From Kitasatospora purpeofusca (GTDB lineage: Bacteria > Actinomycetota > Actinomycetes > Streptomycetales > Streptomycetaceae): a stretch of DNA of 64,000 nucleotides. Where the stretch lies: positions 62,001 to 126,000 of the forward strand of contig NZ_JODS01000008.1 of the NCBI RefSeq assembly GCF_000718025.1, written 5' to 3'. The notes beneath the pieces are model-generated. The model did not search any database. It was not told the origin of the DNA and saw only the letters and a program-made list of their open reading frames with translations. Shown piece by piece: positions 7,464-16,801 of the stretch (the first letter of the stretch is position 1; each line of letters opens with the position of its first letter). Made by a program: the position numbers and the translations under genes.

Positions 7464-8222
7464 CTGAACGCCACAGGAGCAATCGCAGCAGCAGTGGTTC
7501 CCGCCGCCGGCCGCGGCGAGCGGCTTGGGCCCGGTGCCCCCAAGGCCCTGCGTGACCTGGGCGGCGTGCCGCTCCTGGTGCACGCGGTCCGGGCGCTGAC
7601 CCGCAGCCGGGCGGTCGGCCTGGTCGTGGTCGCGGCCCCCGCCGACGGCGTGGCCGAGGTGGTCGCGCTGCTCGACAGCCACGGTCTCGAGGGCAAGGAC
7701 ATCCGGGTGGTGGCCGGGGGGGACACCCGCCAGGAGTCGGTCCGCCTGGGGCTGGCCGCCATCCCGGCCGAGGTCGGGATCGTGCTGGTGCACGACGCGG
7801 CCCGGCCGCTGGTCCCGGTCGAGGTGGTGGACGCGGTCGCGGCCGCCGTCCGGGCCGGTGCCGAGGCGGTGGTGCCGGCGGTGCCGCTGGCCGACACCGT
7901 CAAGCGGGTCGAGCCCGTCCGGGGCGGGCCCGAGCCGGTGCTCGACACACCCGACCGGGCCACCCTGCGCGCGGTGCAGACCCCGCAGGGCTTCCGCCGG
8001 GACACGCTGGCCGAGGTGCACGCCAAGGCGCTGGCCGAGGAGTCGGCCGGGGCCGACGGCGGTCTGCCGCCGGTCACCGACGACGCCGGGCTGGTGGAGC
8101 GCTTCGGCGGCCGGGTGGTCGTGGTGCCCGGTCACGAGGAGGCCTTCAAGGTGACCCGCCCGCTGGACCTCGTACTCGCCGAGGCCGTACTCGCCCGCCG
8201 GAGGGCCGCCGATGCCTACTGA
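7464..8222 (+). CDS. ispD: 2-C-methyl-D-erythritol 4-phosphate cytidylyltransferase
   Basis: IspD transfers CMP from CTP to methylerythritol phosphate in the non-mevalonate isoprenoid pathway. The nucleotide-binding motif VVPAAGRGERLG, the VHDAARPLV motif and the QTPQGF motif are all present. The start is unusual. An in-frame stop occurs at 7458-7460, and the only start-like codon with a correctly placed ribosome site (GAAGGAG, 7451-7457) is CTG at 7464. A GTG at 7494 is canonical, but it would begin right at the P-loop-like motif and its nearest AGGAG is 14 bases away. The 3' end overlaps ispF by 11 bases, so the two are coupled. Confidence 0.92.
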   Translation: MNATGAIAAAVVPAAGRGERLGPGAPKALRDLGGVPLLVHAVRALTRSRAVGLVVVAAPADGVAEVVALLDSHGLEGKDIRVVAGGDTRQESVRLGLAAIPAEVGIVLVHDAARPLVPVEVVDAVAAAVRAGAEAVVPAVPLADTVKRVEPVRGGPEPVLDTPDRATLRAVQTPQGFRRDTLAEVHAKALAEESAGADGGLPPVTDDAGLVERFGGRVVVVPGHEEAFKVTRPLDLVLAEAVLARRRAADAY

Positions 8223-8712
8223 ACCGCACGCCCCCGTCCTGCCCCGGGTGGGCATCGGCACCGATGTGCACGCCTTCGAGCCCGGTCGCCCGCTGTGGGT
8301 CGCCGGGCTGGAGTGGCCGGACGCCGAGGTCGGTCTGGCCGGGCACTCGGACGCCGACGTGGCCGCGCACGCGGCCTGCGACGCGCTGTTCTCGGCCGCC
8401 GGGATCGGCGACCTGGGCGCGCACTTCGGCACCGACCGCCCGGAGTGGGCCGGCGCGTCCGGGGTGAAACTGCTCGGCGAGGCGGCCCGGTTGGTGCGCG
8501 AGGCCGGGTTCGAGATCGGCAATGTGGCGATCCAGGTGATCGGGATCCGGCCGAAGATCGGCAAGCGCCGGGCGGAGGCGCAGGCCGCGCTCGCCGCCGC
8601 GGTCGGCGCCCCGGTCTCGGTCTCCGGCACCACCACCGACGGGCTCGGCCTCACCGGCCGGGCCGAGGGCCTCGCCGCGATCGCCACCGCCCTGGTGTAC
8701 GAACGGCGTTGA
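8212..8712 (+). CDS. ispF: 2-C-methyl-D-erythritol 2,4-cyclodiphosphate synthase
   Basis: IspF cyclises CDP-methylerythritol phosphate to MEcPP in the non-mevalonate isoprenoid pathway and works as a zinc-dependent homotrimer. The 166-residue protein starts with a ten-residue extension, then GIGTDVHAF with the metal-binding Asp and His, HSDADVAAHA with the third ligand, GDLGAHF, and the C-terminal TTTDGLGLTGRAEG. The ATG at 8212 follows GGAGGG and lies inside the end of ispD. Supply of C5 units here is relevant to the polyprenyl synthase 15 kb downstream, although they are not in one operon. Confidence 0.97.
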   Translation: MPTEPHAPVLPRVGIGTDVHAFEPGRPLWVAGLEWPDAEVGLAGHSDADVAAHAACDALFSAAGIGDLGAHFGTDRPEWAGASGVKLLGEAARLVREAGFEIGNVAIQVIGIRPKIGKRRAEAQAALAAAVGAPVSVSGTTTDGLGLTGRAEGLAAIATALVYERR

Positions 8713-8902
8713 CCGTTCCCGGCACCCGTCGCCGGTCGGGCGGCGGTGGCCGGGCGCCCGACCGGGGTGCCCGCAGCGGAAATGCACCGGGGGTGACGGG
8801 TGTTCAACACCCTTTGCCGGAGCCCGAATCGCTACTCTTCGATGCGGGTTCGCCCCAGCAGTCGCCTTTCCACCGCCGCTCGACGAGAAGAACGAGGTCC
8901 CG

Positions 8903-9298
8903 ATGGCCGCAAACCTCTCCGACCAGGCCAAGGCCCTGATCGACGACAAGAGCTTCGCCGTGATCACCACCCTCCAGCCGGACGGCAGCCCGCAGTCCTC
9001 CGTGGTCTGGGTGAAGCGCGACGGCGAGGACATCCTGTTCTCCACCGTCGAGGGGCGCCGCAAGCACCTCAACCTGCTGAAGGACCCGCGGGTCTCGCTG
9101 CTGGTCAACCCGCCGGACAACCCGTACACCTACCTGGAGGTCCGCGGCGAGGTCTCGCTGACCCGGGAGGGCGGCCGGGAGCTGATCGACGAGCTGTCGC
9201 TGAAGTACCGCGGCGAGGCGACGTACGGCTTCGACGGTCCCGAGGACGTGCGGGTGGTCGTGCGCCTCACCCCGCGGAAGGTCGTCGGCTCGATCTGA
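8903..9298 (+). CDS. PPOX-class split-barrel FMN/F420-dependent enzyme
   Basis: This 131-residue protein belongs to the pyridoxamine-phosphate-oxidase-like split beta-barrel family. Actinobacterial members of this size are usually annotated as PPOX-class F420-dependent oxidoreductases. Matching features are SFAVITTLQPDGSPQSSVVWV, the GRRKHLNLLKDPRVSLLV segment and a C-terminal VRLTPRKVVG strand. The substrate is unknown. The ATG follows GAGG at a six-base distance. The gene is followed by a very strong hairpin and so appears monocistronic. Confidence 0.88.
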   Translation: MAANLSDQAKALIDDKSFAVITTLQPDGSPQSSVVWVKRDGEDILFSTVEGRRKHLNLLKDPRVSLLVNPPDNPYTYLEVRGEVSLTREGGRELIDELSLKYRGEATYGFDGPEDVRVVVRLTPRKVVGSI

Positions 9299-9314
9299 GC
9301 CCGCCCGGAGCGGA

Positions 9315-9348
9315 GGTGGTGTCCCGGGGCGGCCCCCGGGACACCACC
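9315..9348 (+). terminator. Terminator hairpin
   Basis: A perfect 15-bp stem (9315-9329 with 9334-9348) closes a four-base loop directly after the split-barrel gene. There is no U-run. The right arm runs into a short tandem-repeat tract. Confidence 0.7.
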
Positions 9349-9400
9349 CGGCACGTCACCCGGCACATCGCCCGGGACGTCACCTGGCACGTCACCCGGC
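9346..9400. repeat. 12-bp tandem repeat, 4.6 copies
   Basis: Units of ACCCGGCACGTC follow one another at 9346, 9358, 9370 and 9382 with one or two substitutions each, and a partial fifth copy runs to 9400. The tract lies between the terminator and the cysS promoter and is non-coding. Confidence 0.85.
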
Positions 9401-9462
9401 GGAAAAGCATCCGCCGCGGTCTTGACATTTCGGAATGTCGCGAGGCACCCCCTGCTGCCCAC

Positions 9463-9468
9463 TACGCT
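9463..9468 (+). promoter_or_regulatory. -10 element of cysS, leaderless arrangement
   Basis: TACGCT ends seven bases before the cysS GTG. No ribosome site is visible, which implies leaderless translation and selects the GTG rather than the ATG 54 bases upstream. Confidence 0.55.
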
Positions 9469-9475
9469 TGACGCT

Positions 9476-10870
9476 GTGAGCATTCGCCTGTACGACACCA
9501 GCACCCGCCAGGTACGCGACTTCGTCCCGCTTGTACCGGGTTGTGTCTCGATCTACCTGTGCGGCGCTACCGTCCAGTCGGCGCCACACATCGGGCACAT
9601 CCGGTCCTACCTCAACTTCGACGTGATGCAGCGGTGGTTCGCCTACCGCGGCTACCAGGTGACCTTCGCCCGGAACGTCACCGACATCGACGACAAGATC
9701 ATCGCCAAGGAGCGCGAGCTCGGCACGCCGTGGTGGCAGATCGCCTACGAGAACGAGCGTGCCTTCAACGACGGTTACGACGCGCTGGGCTGCCTGCGTC
9801 CGACCGTCGAGCCGCGGGCCACCGGGCACATCCCCGAGATGGTCGCGATGATGCGCGGTCTGATCGAGAAGGGCCACGCCTACGCGGCGGAGGGCAACGT
9901 CTACTTCGACGTGAAGTCCTACCCCGGCTACCTCGCGCTCTCCAACCAGAAGCTGGAGAACCTCCAGCAGCCCAGCGGCGAGGGCGAGACCGGCAAGCGA
10001 GACCCGCGCGACTTCGCGATGTGGAAGGCGGCCAAGCCGGGCGAGCCCAGCTGGGACACCCCGTGGGGCAGAGGCCGTCCGGGCTGGCACCTGGAGTGCT
10101 CGGCGATGGCCCACAAGTACCTGGGCGAGGCCTTCGACATCCACGGCGGCGGCCTCGACCTGATCTTCCCGCACCACGAGAACGAGATCGCCCAGTCCAA
10201 GGCCTTCGGCGACGACTTCGCCAACTTCTGGGTGCACAACGCCTGGGTCACCATGGCCGGCGAGAAGATGAGCAAGTCCCTCGGCAACTCGGTGCTGGTC
10301 GCCGAGATGGTCCGCCGCTGGCGGCCGATCGTGCTCCGCTACTACCTCGCCGCCCCGCACTACCGCTCGATGATCGAGTACAGCGAGGAGTCGCTGCGCG
10401 AGGCCGAGGCGGGATTCGGCCGGATCGAGGGCTTCATCCAGCGCGCCGTGGAGCGCTGCGGCACGGTCGACGCGGCACCCGAGGTGCCGCCGGCCTTCGC
10501 CGAGGCGATGGACGACGACCTGGGCGTCCCGCAGGCACTCGCCGTCGTGCACACCGCCGTCCGCCAGGGCAACAGCGCCCTCACCGCGGACGACAAGGAG
10601 AACGCGGTGGCGCGATTGGCCGAGGTCCGTGCGATGCTCGGAGTACTGGGACTCGACCCGCTCGACCCGCAGTGGGCCGGGGCGGAGCGCGGTGAGGACC
10701 TGCACGGCGTCGTCGACTCGCTGGTCCACCTGGTCCTGGAGCAGCGCCAGGCGGCCCGGGCCCGCAAGGACTTCGCGACCGCGGACGCCATCCGCGACCA
10801 GCTCGGCCTGGCCGGGCTGGCGATCGAGGACACCCCGTCCGGCCCGCGCTGGACGATCAACAGCCAGTAA
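9476..10870 (+). CDS. cysS: Cysteinyl-tRNA synthetase
   Basis: This class I aminoacyl-tRNA synthetase charges tRNA-Cys. The 464-residue protein has the CGATVQSAPHIGHIRSYL segment carrying the HIGH-type motif, zinc ligands in LECSAMAH and HHENEIAQS, and the KMSKS loop GEKMSKSLGNS. The helical C-terminal DALR-like domain follows. The GTG at 9476 (VSIRLYDTSTRQ) matches the family N-terminus. The gene is followed by an rRNA methyltransferase gene after 140 bases, the same pairing seen in many actinobacteria. Confidence 0.97.
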   Translation: MSIRLYDTSTRQVRDFVPLVPGCVSIYLCGATVQSAPHIGHIRSYLNFDVMQRWFAYRGYQVTFARNVTDIDDKIIAKERELGTPWWQIAYENERAFNDGYDALGCLRPTVEPRATGHIPEMVAMMRGLIEKGHAYAAEGNVYFDVKSYPGYLALSNQKLENLQQPSGEGETGKRDPRDFAMWKAAKPGEPSWDTPWGRGRPGWHLECSAMAHKYLGEAFDIHGGGLDLIFPHHENEIAQSKAFGDDFANFWVHNAWVTMAGEKMSKSLGNSVLVAEMVRRWRPIVLRYYLAAPHYRSMIEYSEESLREAEAGFGRIEGFIQRAVERCGTVDAAPEVPPAFAEAMDDDLGVPQALAVVHTAVRQGNSALTADDKENAVARLAEVRAMLGVLGLDPLDPQWAGAERGEDLHGVVDSLVHLVLEQRQAARARKDFATADAIRDQLGLAGLAIEDTPSGPRWTINSQ

Positions 10871-11010
10871 CCCCCGGGTGACCGAGGGGTGAGCGGTGGG
10901 CCGTACCGGACCGGTGCGGCCCTCCCGCATGACGGAACGCATGCCGTCGACCGCACCGGCGCGAGCCGGCGCGGCCGGCCATGCCGGACAGACAGACAGG
11001 AAGTACAGCC

Positions 11011-12006
11011 ATGGCCGGCAACAGCCAGCGCAGGAACCGCCGCAACCCCGGGTCGAAGAAGGGCGCGAGTGTCGGTACCGGCGGCCACAGCCGGAAGGCG
11101 CTCCAGGGCAAGGGCCCGACGCCGCCCGGAGCGGAGCGCAAGGGTCACCCGAAGCAGCGGGCCGCCAACGCCGCGGTCAAGCGCGAGCGGGACGCCAAGG
11201 CCCGCGCCGGCATGCGCCGGGCCGGTGCCGGCGGCCGGGGCGGCCGCGGCGGCGCCGGCTCCGCCGAGCTGGTCTTCGGCCGCAACTCGGTGGTCGAGGC
11301 CCTGCAGGGCGACGTGCCGGCCAACGCGCTGTACGTCCAGCAGTTCATCGACACCGACGACCGGGTCCGCGACGCCTTCCAGGCCGCCAACGACCGGGGC
11401 ATCCCGCTGATGGAGGCCCCGCGCCCGCAGCTGGACCAGATGACCGGCGGGATGAACCACCAGGGCCTGGTGCTCCAGGTCCCGCCGTACGAGTACGCCC
11501 ACCCCGACGACCTGCTGGACGGGGCCGCGGACTCCGGCGACGACGCGCTGATCGTGGCGCTGGACGGGGTGACCGACTCCCGCAACCTGGGCGCCGTGGT
11601 CCGCTCCGCCGCCGCCTTCGGCGCGCACGGCGTGGTGATCCCGGAGCGCCGGGCGGCCGGTATGACCGCCGGTGCCTGGAAGACCTCCTCGGGCGCCGCG
11701 GCCCGGCTGCCCGTCGCCCGGGCCACCAACCTGACCCGGGCCCTGGAGGCGTACCAGAAGGCCGGTCTGACCGTGGTCGGCCTGGCCGCCGACGGCGAGG
11801 CCGAGATCGGCGACCTGGAGGTGCTGACCGGGCCGGTGGTGATCGTCGCGGGCAGCGAGGGCAAGGGCCTGTCCCGGCTCGTCGCGGAGACCTGCGACGT
11901 GCTGGTGCGGATCCCGATGTCCGGGCTCACCGAGTCGCTGAACGCCGGTGTCGCGGCGGGCGTCGTGCTGTACGAGGCGGCCCGGCTGCGTCGCAAGGTC
12001 GGCTGA
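11011..12006 (+). CDS. rlmB: TrmH/SpoU-family 23S rRNA 2'-O-methyltransferase (RlmB-like)
   Basis: This is a SPOUT-class RNA methyltransferase, likely modifying G2251-equivalent ribose in 23S rRNA. The first 80 residues are a basic, Gly/Arg-rich, disordered tail. An L30e-like substrate-binding domain follows (VFGRNSVVEAL to about 165), then the trefoil-knot domain with the family motifs DSRNLGAVVRSAAAFG, IVAGSEGKGLSRL and IPMSGLTESLNAGVAA. The ATG at 11011 follows AGGAAG. The long basic tail is typical of actinobacterial members. The gene ends in a textbook terminator. Confidence 0.93.
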   Translation: MAGNSQRRNRRNPGSKKGASVGTGGHSRKALQGKGPTPPGAERKGHPKQRAANAAVKRERDAKARAGMRRAGAGGRGGRGGAGSAELVFGRNSVVEALQGDVPANALYVQQFIDTDDRVRDAFQAANDRGIPLMEAPRPQLDQMTGGMNHQGLVLQVPPYEYAHPDDLLDGAADSGDDALIVALDGVTDSRNLGAVVRSAAAFGAHGVVIPERRAAGMTAGAWKTSSGAAARLPVARATNLTRALEAYQKAGLTVVGLAADGEAEIGDLEVLTGPVVIVAGSEGKGLSRLVAETCDVLVRIPMSGLTESLNAGVAAGVVLYEAARLRRKVG

Positions 12007-12096
12007 CCCTCCGGTCCGCCGGCGGTAGCCGCACACGGCGGGTGCTCGGCGCAAGGCGTTCTCCGGAACCGCCCACCGTCCGCCCGCAATCAATGG

Positions 12097-12133
12097 AAAG
12101 CGATCGGATCCGCCCGGATCCGATCGCTTTTCT
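12097..12133 (+). terminator. Intrinsic terminator after rlmB
   Basis: A perfect 16-bp stem (12097-12112 with 12115-12130) with an A-rich left foot and TTTTCTC on the right is a classical rho-independent terminator. Confidence 0.88.
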
Positions 12134-12152
12134 CATGATCACTTCAAGGGGA

Positions 12153-12202
12153 CTCCCGATATCCACTCGGGAGAGTGTCCTAACCGGGTGTCACCCGGTT
12201 AG
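12153..12202. promoter_or_regulatory. Two adjacent palindromes upstream of the DoxX gene
   Basis: CTCCCGA/TCGGGAG (12153-12159 with 12167-12173) and a perfect CTAACCGGGT/ACCCGGTTAG pair (12180-12189 with 12193-12202) lie immediately before the GTG at 12209. They could be operators or RNA hairpins in a leader. The second is so close to the start that it could mask it. Confidence 0.5.
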
Positions 12203-12208
12203 ACGGGC

Positions 12209-13978
12209 GTGGACACCAGAACACCTCGGCGCCCGCTCCTGGGCGGTGGCAGCACCGGGATAGACGCGGGCCCCGGCCTCAACACCGCCAAGGTGCCGTC
12301 GGACCCGGCACGCCTCAGCAGTACCCAGGCGAGCTTCCGGCTCCGGCTCGGCACCCCGGTGGCGCCGCTGATCGACGCCCCGGCCGGACTGCTGTCCACC
12401 GGCGCCGCGTTCGGCGACCCGTACGGCACCCAGGGCCTGATCCGCCGCCCGTCGGTCACCCCGCAGGTGGTCGTCCCGGTCGGCGACGTCTCGGCGCTCG
12501 CCGGGGCGCCGCCGCGCCGCAAGGGCCGGGTCACCCCGGTCACCTGGACCGGCGAGGCGCGGCCGGACGACATCGCGGCCACCCGACTGCTGGAGGCCGT
12601 CCGACTGGGCGGCGTCCCGGCCGGGGTCGGCGGACGCGGGGGCGGCCGCACCGGCGGCTCCCTGGCGGACGCGGACACCCAGCTGGTCCCGCCGTACGGC
12701 GGCGCCCGGACGGTGCCGCGCCAGCCGCGCGAGGGCGACGGCACCGCCACCGAGGGCGGCGTCGGCCCGGTCGGCGCGCCGCAGGGCTGGACGCCCAGCG
12801 GCGAGCTGCCCGAGGTCTCGGCCGCCGGGGCCGAGGGCAAGCAGCCCTGGTACCCGGGCCGCCGGGTGGACCTCGGCCTGGTGCTGCTGCCGCTGCGCGC
12901 CGTGCTCGGCTCGCTCTCGGTCTACGCCGGGTTCAGCAAGCTCTGCGACCCGGTGTACTTCGACGGCGGCGAGCGCGGCTCGATGATGCGCTGGCTGTCC
13001 TCGCTGCACCCCTGGAAGGTCGCCGAGCCGCTGCTGGCCTTCGCCATGGCGCACCCGGTCGGCTCCGGCCTGGTGGTGTCGTTCACCGAGATCGTGGTCG
13101 GTGTGCTCACCCTCCTCGGGCTCTGGCAGCGGCTCGCGGCCGGGGCGGCGATGGCGCTGTCCGCCGTACTGCTGTTCACGGTGAGCTGGCGGGCCGTGCC
13201 GGTGTACGACACGCCCGACCTGATCTTCCTGGCCGCGTGGAGCCCGCTGTTGATCGCCGGGGCGCCGTTCGCCTCGCTGGACGGGCGGCTCAACCTGGAG
13301 GCCTGGCGGCGGTACGGCGCGGCCGCGCCGGCCGCGCTGCGCCGCCGGGTGCTGCGGCGCGGTGCCGTGGTCACCGCGGCGGTGGTCGGTATGACGCTGC
13401 TGCTCGGCTCGATGCTGGGCGGCGCGGTCCGTACCGGCGCCCGGCCGCACCCGGCGCCGTCCCGGCCCGCCACCGACTTCGGCACGCCGGTCTGGCCGAG
13501 CGGCGGTCCTTCGGCGACCCCCGGCGGTCGGAGCCCGGCCGGTTCGGCGCCCTCGCCGGCCCCGTCCCGTCCGGCCGCGCCGAGCGCCGCGGCCACCACC
13601 GCCGCGCCGTCCGGCACCCCGGCCTCGCCGAAGGCGGCCCAGGCCACCCCGAGCGGCAAGGCGAAGCCCTCGGCGAAGCCGGAGACCGGCTCGGCCCCCC
13701 CGGCCGCTCCGGCGGCCTCCGCGCCGCCGGCCGCCCCGGCCCCGGCCGGGTCGACGCCCGCGCAGCGCGCCACTCCCGCCGCCCCGGCGGCCGGGACCGG
13801 GACGGCGCCGAAGCTGGCCCCGAGCACCGGGACCGGGACCGGCGGCACCCCGAGCGGGTCCGGCGCCTCGCCGGGCGGCTCGGGACTGCTGGGCGGGGTG
13901 CTGGGCAGCGCGCCGCTGGCCGAGCTGTCCGGCGGCGGCGCCCGCAGCTCCCGTCCGGAGCCGGCCACGGCGACCTGA
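12209..13978 (+). CDS. DoxX-family membrane protein with long Ala/Pro-rich tail
   Basis: The 589-residue protein has a 210-residue soluble N-terminal region without recognisable motifs. It is followed by a four-helix DoxX-type membrane domain (about 220-345) with GLVLLPLRAVLGSLSVYAGFSK, a gap of two helices and the conserved DTPDLIFLAAW. One further helix (about 385-405) leads to a low-complexity Ala/Pro/Ser/Gly tail of about 170 residues. DoxX proteins are quinone- or thiol-redox associated in several bacteria, but no role can be assigned here. The GTG start lacks a clear ribosome site and is uncertain; only the frame is secure. A 23-bp hairpin follows. Confidence 0.8.
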   Translation: MDTRTPRRPLLGGGSTGIDAGPGLNTAKVPSDPARLSSTQASFRLRLGTPVAPLIDAPAGLLSTGAAFGDPYGTQGLIRRPSVTPQVVVPVGDVSALAGAPPRRKGRVTPVTWTGEARPDDIAATRLLEAVRLGGVPAGVGGRGGGRTGGSLADADTQLVPPYGGARTVPRQPREGDGTATEGGVGPVGAPQGWTPSGELPEVSAAGAEGKQPWYPGRRVDLGLVLLPLRAVLGSLSVYAGFSKLCDPVYFDGGERGSMMRWLSSLHPWKVAEPLLAFAMAHPVGSGLVVSFTEIVVGVLTLLGLWQRLAAGAAMALSAVLLFTVSWRAVPVYDTPDLIFLAAWSPLLIAGAPFASLDGRLNLEAWRRYGAAAPAALRRRVLRRGAVVTAAVVGMTLLLGSMLGGAVRTGARPHPAPSRPATDFGTPVWPSGGPSATPGGRSPAGSAPSPAPSRPAAPSAAATTAAPSGTPASPKAAQATPSGKAKPSAKPETGSAPPAAPAASAPPAAPAPAGSTPAQRATPAAPAAGTGTAPKLAPSTGTGTGGTPSGSGASPGGSGLLGGVLGSAPLAELSGGGARSSRPEPATAT

Positions 13979-14004
13979 CGGCCGGGCCGGGGAACCGGCC
14001 CGGG

Positions 14005-14055
14005 AACGGCGACCGGCCGGGTGCTCCGTGGGGGAGCACCCGGCCGGTCGCCGTT
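14005..14055. terminator. Very long bidirectional hairpin
   Basis: A perfect 23-bp stem (14005-14027 with 14033-14055) closes a five-base loop between the convergent DoxX and nucleotidyltransferase genes. Both flanks give short T-runs (AAC...GTT), so it can terminate either transcript. Confidence 0.8.
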
Positions 14056-14147
14056 GTGCACGGAGCTCTTCGGCGGAGGACGTCGGGGGTGCCTCGCCGG
14101 GGCCCTACTGCCGGGGCCCTGCTGGTGGAGCCCTACTGCCCGTGGCT

Positions 14148-14927
14148 CTACTGCGGCGCCCGGCCGGCGCCCCCGGCGAGCTCCTTGGCGGCCTCGGTGA
14201 GGTCCTTCGCGGTGTCGATGGCCCGCCAGTAGACGCCCTGCGGCAGCTGGTAGCCGGCCAGCCGCTTGCTGCGGGCCAGCTGCGGGAAGGTGGTCCGCTC
14301 GTGGTCGCCGACGTCCGGCAGCAGCTCGGCGAAGTCCGGGCCGAAGACGTAGAGGCCGGCGTTGATGAGGAACGGAGAGGGCGGGGCCTCGATGAAGTCG
14401 AGGACGTTGCCGAACTGGTCGGTCTCCACCGCGCCCCACGGGATCCGCGGCCGGGCCAGCGCGAGCGTCGCGACGGCGTCCCGCTCGTGGTGGAAGGCGG
14501 CCATGTCGCGCAGGCTGAACCTGGTCCAGATGTCGCCGTTGGTGGCGTACCAGGGCTCGTCGGGGCGGGGCAGCGCCTTGGCGGCGTACTTGAGGCCGCC
14601 GCCCCGGCCGAGCGGCTCGGCCTCGACCACCGTGCGGACCCGCAGCGGCAGGTCGGCCTTGTCGAGCCAGTCCTCCAGCACGTCGGCCAGGTGGCCGCAG
14701 GAGATGACCGCGTCGGTGACGCCCTCGGCGGCCAGCCAGGCGAGCTGGTGGCCCAGGATGGGGGTGCCCGTGCCCGGGATCTCGACCAGCGGCTTGGGGC
14801 GGTCGTCCGTGTAGGGGCGCAGCCTGGAGCCCTGGCCGCCGGCCAGGATGACGGCCTGGGTCACCGGCACCGGGCCGACGGCGGGAGCGGGCGGGGGAGT
14901 GGCCGTGGGGCCGGAGTCAGCGGTCAT
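14148..14927 (-). CDS. NDP-sugar nucleotidyltransferase (RmlA/GlmU-like)
   Basis: The enzyme is a sugar-1-phosphate nucleotidyltransferase of the NTP_transferase family. It has the AVILAGGQGSRLRPYTDDRPKPLVEI signature at about residues 25-50, the ATNGDIWT metal-binding segment, and a C-terminal INAGLYVFGPDF strand. The 259 residues cover only the catalytic Rossmann domain, with no left-handed helix domain. The sugar and nucleotide cannot be told from sequence. The ATG at 14927 has TATTGT six bases upstream and no ribosome site, so it is probably leaderless. It is followed by the long shared hairpin. Confidence 0.9.
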   Translation of the reverse strand: MTADSGPTATPPPAPAVGPVPVTQAVILAGGQGSRLRPYTDDRPKPLVEIPGTGTPILGHQLAWLAAEGVTDAVISCGHLADVLEDWLDKADLPLRVRTVVEAEPLGRGGGLKYAAKALPRPDEPWYATNGDIWTRFSLRDMAAFHHERDAVATLALARPRIPWGAVETDQFGNVLDFIEAPPSPFLINAGLYVFGPDFAELLPDVGDHERTTFPQLARSKRLAGYQLPQGVYWRAIDTAKDLTEAAKELAGGAGRAPQ

Positions 14928-15029
14928 GGCTGAACAATAGGCGGGCCGGGGCCGGGCGGGCGGTCGCCTTCCGCGTCCGGCCGCGCCCGCGGCCCGCCGG
15001 GTGGCGGGCTCCCGGCGGCTCGCCGATGA

Positions 15030-15068
15030 CTCTCCGGTGGCTCTCCGGTGGCTCTCCGGTGGCTCCCG
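15030..15068. repeat. 11-bp tandem repeat, three perfect copies
   Basis: CTCTCCGGTGG is repeated exactly at 15030, 15041 and 15052, followed by a partial copy. It lies in the non-coding 3' flank of the next minus-strand gene. Confidence 0.9.
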
Positions 15069-15074
15069 GCCGGG

Positions 15075-15518
15075 TCAGCCCGCCGCGCCGGCGGCGAACG
15101 AGCCGTCGCAGACCGCGCGGGCGAAGGTCCGGGCCCGCTGGACGTCGCCCTGGTACTTGCGCACCGCCGCCTTGCCGAGCTCGGTGGCGAGCGAGCTGCA
15201 GTAGGGCGTGAGGGAGGGCTGCTCGCGCATCGCGCGCTCCAGCAGGTCGAGCGCGCTGCCCGGGTTGTGGGCCCGCAGCTCGTCCATGAGCGCGACGCGC
15301 AGCGCGTCCTGCGGGGCGAGCCCGTCGGACGTCGTGGTGGTGCTGGCGGTCCGGCCGATCCCCGCGCCGTCCCCGCTGGACGCCGCCACGACCTGCTGGT
15401 CCAGCGACGTGGGCGGGGCCCACGGGACCCTGGTCACGGCGAGGGTGCCGGTGGTCACCAGGACGACGGGCAGGGTGAGGGCGACGGTCTGGCCGATACG
15501 GCGAACTAGCTGCTTCAC
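15075..15518 (-). CDS. Membrane-anchored or secreted protein of unknown function
   Basis: The 147-residue product has a basic N-terminus and one hydrophobic segment (about residues 9-27), followed by a Ser/Thr-rich linker. A helical domain of about 75 residues contains two cysteines near TPYCSSLATELG and RAVCDGSF, which may form a disulfide outside the cell. I do not recognise a family. The GTG at 15518 is chosen because TACTCT sits seven bases upstream, the leaderless pattern seen elsewhere in this window. It lies downstream of msiK in the same orientation, but a hairpin separates them. Confidence 0.7.
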   Translation of the reverse strand: MKQLVRRIGQTVALTLPVVLVTTGTLAVTRVPWAPPTSLDQQVVAASSGDGAGIGRTASTTTTSDGLAPQDALRVALMDELRAHNPGSALDLLERAMREQPSLTPYCSSLATELGKAAVRKYQGDVQRARTFARAVCDGSFAAGAAG

Positions 15519-15643
15519 GCACAGGAGAGTAGCGGTGGGTAGGGCCCGGATCGCCCTCCGTTACACCATCGAGTGACAGGGTGTCCTGGTTCGTCCCGTC
15601 ACCGGGTTGACGCCGTCGTCCGTCGGAGTGGCCCGGAACGGCG

Positions 15644-15682
15644 GGAGCCCCGCCGGACCGGGTGACGGTCGGACGGGGCTCC
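15644..15682 (-). terminator. Hairpin after msiK
   Basis: GGAGCCCCG and CGGGGCTCC (15644-15652 with 15674-15682) pair perfectly and are extended inward by further imperfect pairing. It lies 28 bases downstream of the msiK stop. Confidence 0.6.
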
Positions 15683-15709
15683 GTGCGGCGGGCGGTGGCC
15701 CGGCGGGGC

Positions 15710-16801
<1,092 letters not shown>

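Noticed and set aside
9130..9504. Minus-strand frame with repeated GDVP motifs across 9300-9420
   Set aside because: The motif is simply the 12-bp tandem repeat and the terminator read in frame. The frame overlaps the 3' end of the split-barrel gene and the cysS start on the other strand, and has no ribosome site.
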